Assembly: GCA_008711295.1 (NCBI GenBank)
Contig: VUYV01000011.1
Coordinates: 3,041,029-3,105,028, forward strand
From: Anarhynchus alexandrinus
Taxonomy: Eukaryota > Chordata > Aves > Charadriiformes > Charadriidae
Length of the DNA: 64,000 nucleotides
Reading direction: 5' to 3'
Below the pieces are notes generated by a model. It was not told the origin of the DNA. It made no database searches and was given only the letters and a program-made list of their open reading frames with translations. The position numbers were made by a program, and so were the translations under genes. This document shows, one piece after another, positions 62,138 through 64,000 of the stretch (the first letter of the stretch is position 1; every line of letters begins with the position of its first letter).

Positions 62138-62500
62138 TACAGGAGAATATATTATAAGGCCACAATTAGGTGAGACCAGGGCCCCATCTGGCCTCCTGTC
62201 TCCAACAGTGGCTTATAGCCAAGACAAGAAACAAAGCAAATACTGAGTGAGCTTCCCTTGTGTATCCTCTCTGCTTCTGGCATTCAGCAGTTATGGGACT
62301 TTTTGGGTCAAAGCATCCAGAGCATGGAGTACAATAGCCACCATTTATCCTTGCTTCATGAATTTATCTCATTGCTTTTTGAACCCATGCCTAGTTTTGG
62401 TGATTACAATGTCGAACACCAGTGAGTACCATGATTCAGCTGTGTTGCATGCAGAAGCTCTTCTTTTAGTTTGATTTAAACTGCTGTGCTCCAACTATTC
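62138..62500 (-). mobile_element. Ancient CR1-class LINE 3' fragment (antisense)
   Basis: Long stretches follow an amniote CR1-class repeat in order: GTGAGACCAGGGCCCCATCT, CCTGTCTCCAACAGTGGC, CTTCTGGCATTCAG, CAATAGCCACC, TTCATGAATTTATCTCATTG, CTTTTTGAACCCATGCCTAG, TTTTGGTGATTACAATGTC, then CTTCTTTTAGTTTGATTTAA. This orientation is the reverse complement of the LINE, so its 3' end is near 62138. The same family is widespread in turtles, crocodilians and birds. The copy is diverged and non-coding. Confidence 0.8.
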
Positions 62501-64000
62501 TTCCTGGTGCAGTAATTCAGAGGCGAAAGCCTTTTTGGACAAGCTATGTCTGGACCTGGGGCTGGGTCTTGGAAATCTGTAACTTGTAACCTGCAAGTTT
62601 TCTCCTCTTCCTTCTCTCTCTCCTTTTCCAAGGACTCTCTGGGATGAGCGTTTTGGGGGTGACACTGTTGGTCTCCATGCACACTCTGACAGAAGTGGTG
62701 GTATCCTGCTGCCTGTGAGCAGACACAACTTGGCAGGCAGTGGGCGATGTCTCCTTTTGGGGTGGTTATCCATAGAGGGGCAGTGCCACCGTGGGATGAA
62801 GGAGTCAGCGGCCGTGCACCAAACACGTAGTTCCAGCCAAAGTTAGTCCAAAACAGCAGAAGGAAGGTGTCCCTGGAGGGGGACAGCAAAGGGACTCTGC
62901 CTTTTCTTATAATCACATTCGGGCTGCAATGTAAAAAGCCAGATGGACCATGTAGTTGCCAATCAGAGGTTGAACCCAAATGTCCTATTGAAACTAGATT
63001 TTGAGGGGCCCACCTTCAATCAGGAAGGGCTCAAAAATATGAAGTACAGATTCAAAGCCCGTGCTGCCTTCTTAAGCTCTTAATCAGATTCGTATGATAT
63101 ATATGCAAGCTTATTAACCCAGCTAGTTTATAGGGTACATTTGAATTTACGATTCTGATATTCAGTACTTAATTTGTAACTATGATTAGATGCATCTTTT
63201 AAACATATATTGTATCTGCATGTAGATGTGTGTAATAAAATCCCAAAGTGAAGAGCACAACTGGAAAAAGCTGCACATGAGAATGATTAATTTTTATTAC
63301 CTTGTTTTTATCACTCAGCATTTATGCTATAAAGGCTCTAATAAAGTGACACATGCTTGGTCATTGTAAGACAGAGATAAATTTGGCCTCCCCGCAAGGG
63401 ACAAGCAAGGTCAGTTTAGAGGAGGTGAAGAGCACCTCCACCCAGAGTTCTTGCTAAGGTAAATACATTTTTCTGTCCTGTGGAGAAATTTGCCATCTGA
63501 AGGAATAAACATGGTAAAACAAAACCAGATGAGGATGTGACTCTTAGGCAAGATCTTGTTTTTATACTTCTTTCCAGGAAAAAGCTTGCTATAAACATTC
63601 GTGTTGTCTTTTTCGAGGCCGCTGAAGCCTTGCAGTAGAGGATCACATGGCGTTAGCTCATTGCCCCAGTGTCTTGTAGCTTCCAGGTTGTGCTGAGCCA
63701 TCGCTCCCTGGTGCCGGAGAGGCCGCGCTTTGCTGTCAGATCGCCCTGCCCCGTATCTCGCAGCCTGGTGAAATGCTGAATGTGCGATTCCAAAGCCCTG
63801 TCTTCCTCCAGGAGGATAATGTAATCATAAAAAAATATAACTGTGAAAAATTCAAGAGGCTAATTCTGCATTTCTTCAACATGAGCCAAATACTGAAATT
63901 GCACTCTGGAGCCAAGAGATCAACTTCACTGCTGAGGAATCTTGGGACAGAAATTTGTGACATTCCCCAATCATTTAGGGAAGGGACAGAATACCTCGAA

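Larger units (their letters stand above)
57772..64000 (+). other. SH3PXD2A: Large SH3PXD2A intron, distal part in window
   Basis: No SH3PXD2A exon was found before the window ends. Contents: a 9-bp-arm inverted repeat (57899-57920), short local direct repeats near 59.48-59.51 and 61.54-61.56 kb, a CR1 fragment in sense (about 60.88-61.05 kb), a possible weak MIR-like stretch near 61.38-61.44 kb, and an older CR1-class fragment in antisense (about 62.14-62.50 kb). The stretches 57.95-60.85 and 62.5-64.0 kb show nothing I can identify. Confidence 0.75.

Noticed and set aside
1..64000. CRISPR arrays, operons, prophage, toxin or defence systems, endogenous retroviral LTRs
   Set aside because: No spaced direct-repeat arrays, no compact co-directional genes and no paired LTRs or retroviral gene motifs were seen. 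The window is vertebrate intron sequence.

Overview
The window reads as vertebrate, almost certainly bird, nuclear DNA: about 64 kb of mostly intronic sequence holding two short, clearly recognisable coding exons on the + strand. The avian call rests on a CR1 LINE tail at about 11.46-11.64 kb that carries the 8-bp terminal repeat typical of birds. Two older CR1-class fragments lie in the last 4 kb, and MIR-like SINE relics are scattered through the introns. There is no prokaryotic-style gene packing. Open frames outside the two exons look like chance frames, and the longest ones start at non-ATG codons.

The gene is SH3PXD2A (TKS5/FISH), the PX- and SH3-domain scaffold of podosomes and invadopodia. 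Exon A (9999-10075) and exon B (19861-19952) encode the C-terminal half of the PX domain and join in frame: A ends on a codon boundary, B starts on one, and B ends with two bases of a Glu codon. The upstream PX exon(s) and the downstream linker and SH3 exons were not found, so the window covers the 3' part of one intron, a complete intron of about 9.8 kb, and at least 44 kb of the next intron.

Layout: 1-9998 upstream intron with nothing but weak old repeats; exon A; 10076-19860 intron with a compact CpG island (about 11.1-11.35 kb), a CR1 copy, a second CpG cluster (about 16.04-16.24 kb) and a MIR relic; exon B; 19953-64000 large intron with palindromic and C-rich motifs, a possible cryptic exon near 29.4 kb, MIR relics, an (AAACC)n array inside a GC/CpG-rich kilobase near 43.3-44.3 kb, a GT microsatellite, a 130-N gap, and CR1 fragments near the end.

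The clearest anomaly is at 56.2-57.8 kb. The N gap is flanked by two near-identical copies of a roughly 700-bp sequence, each abutting the gap exactly. This is best explained as two overlapping contigs that were not merged, not a real duplication. I found no convincing novel biological system. The most interesting biological candidates are the CpG clusters, as possible internal promoters of a gene known in mammals for PX-lacking isoforms, and a splice-competent 65-nt pseudo-exon that would introduce an early stop.
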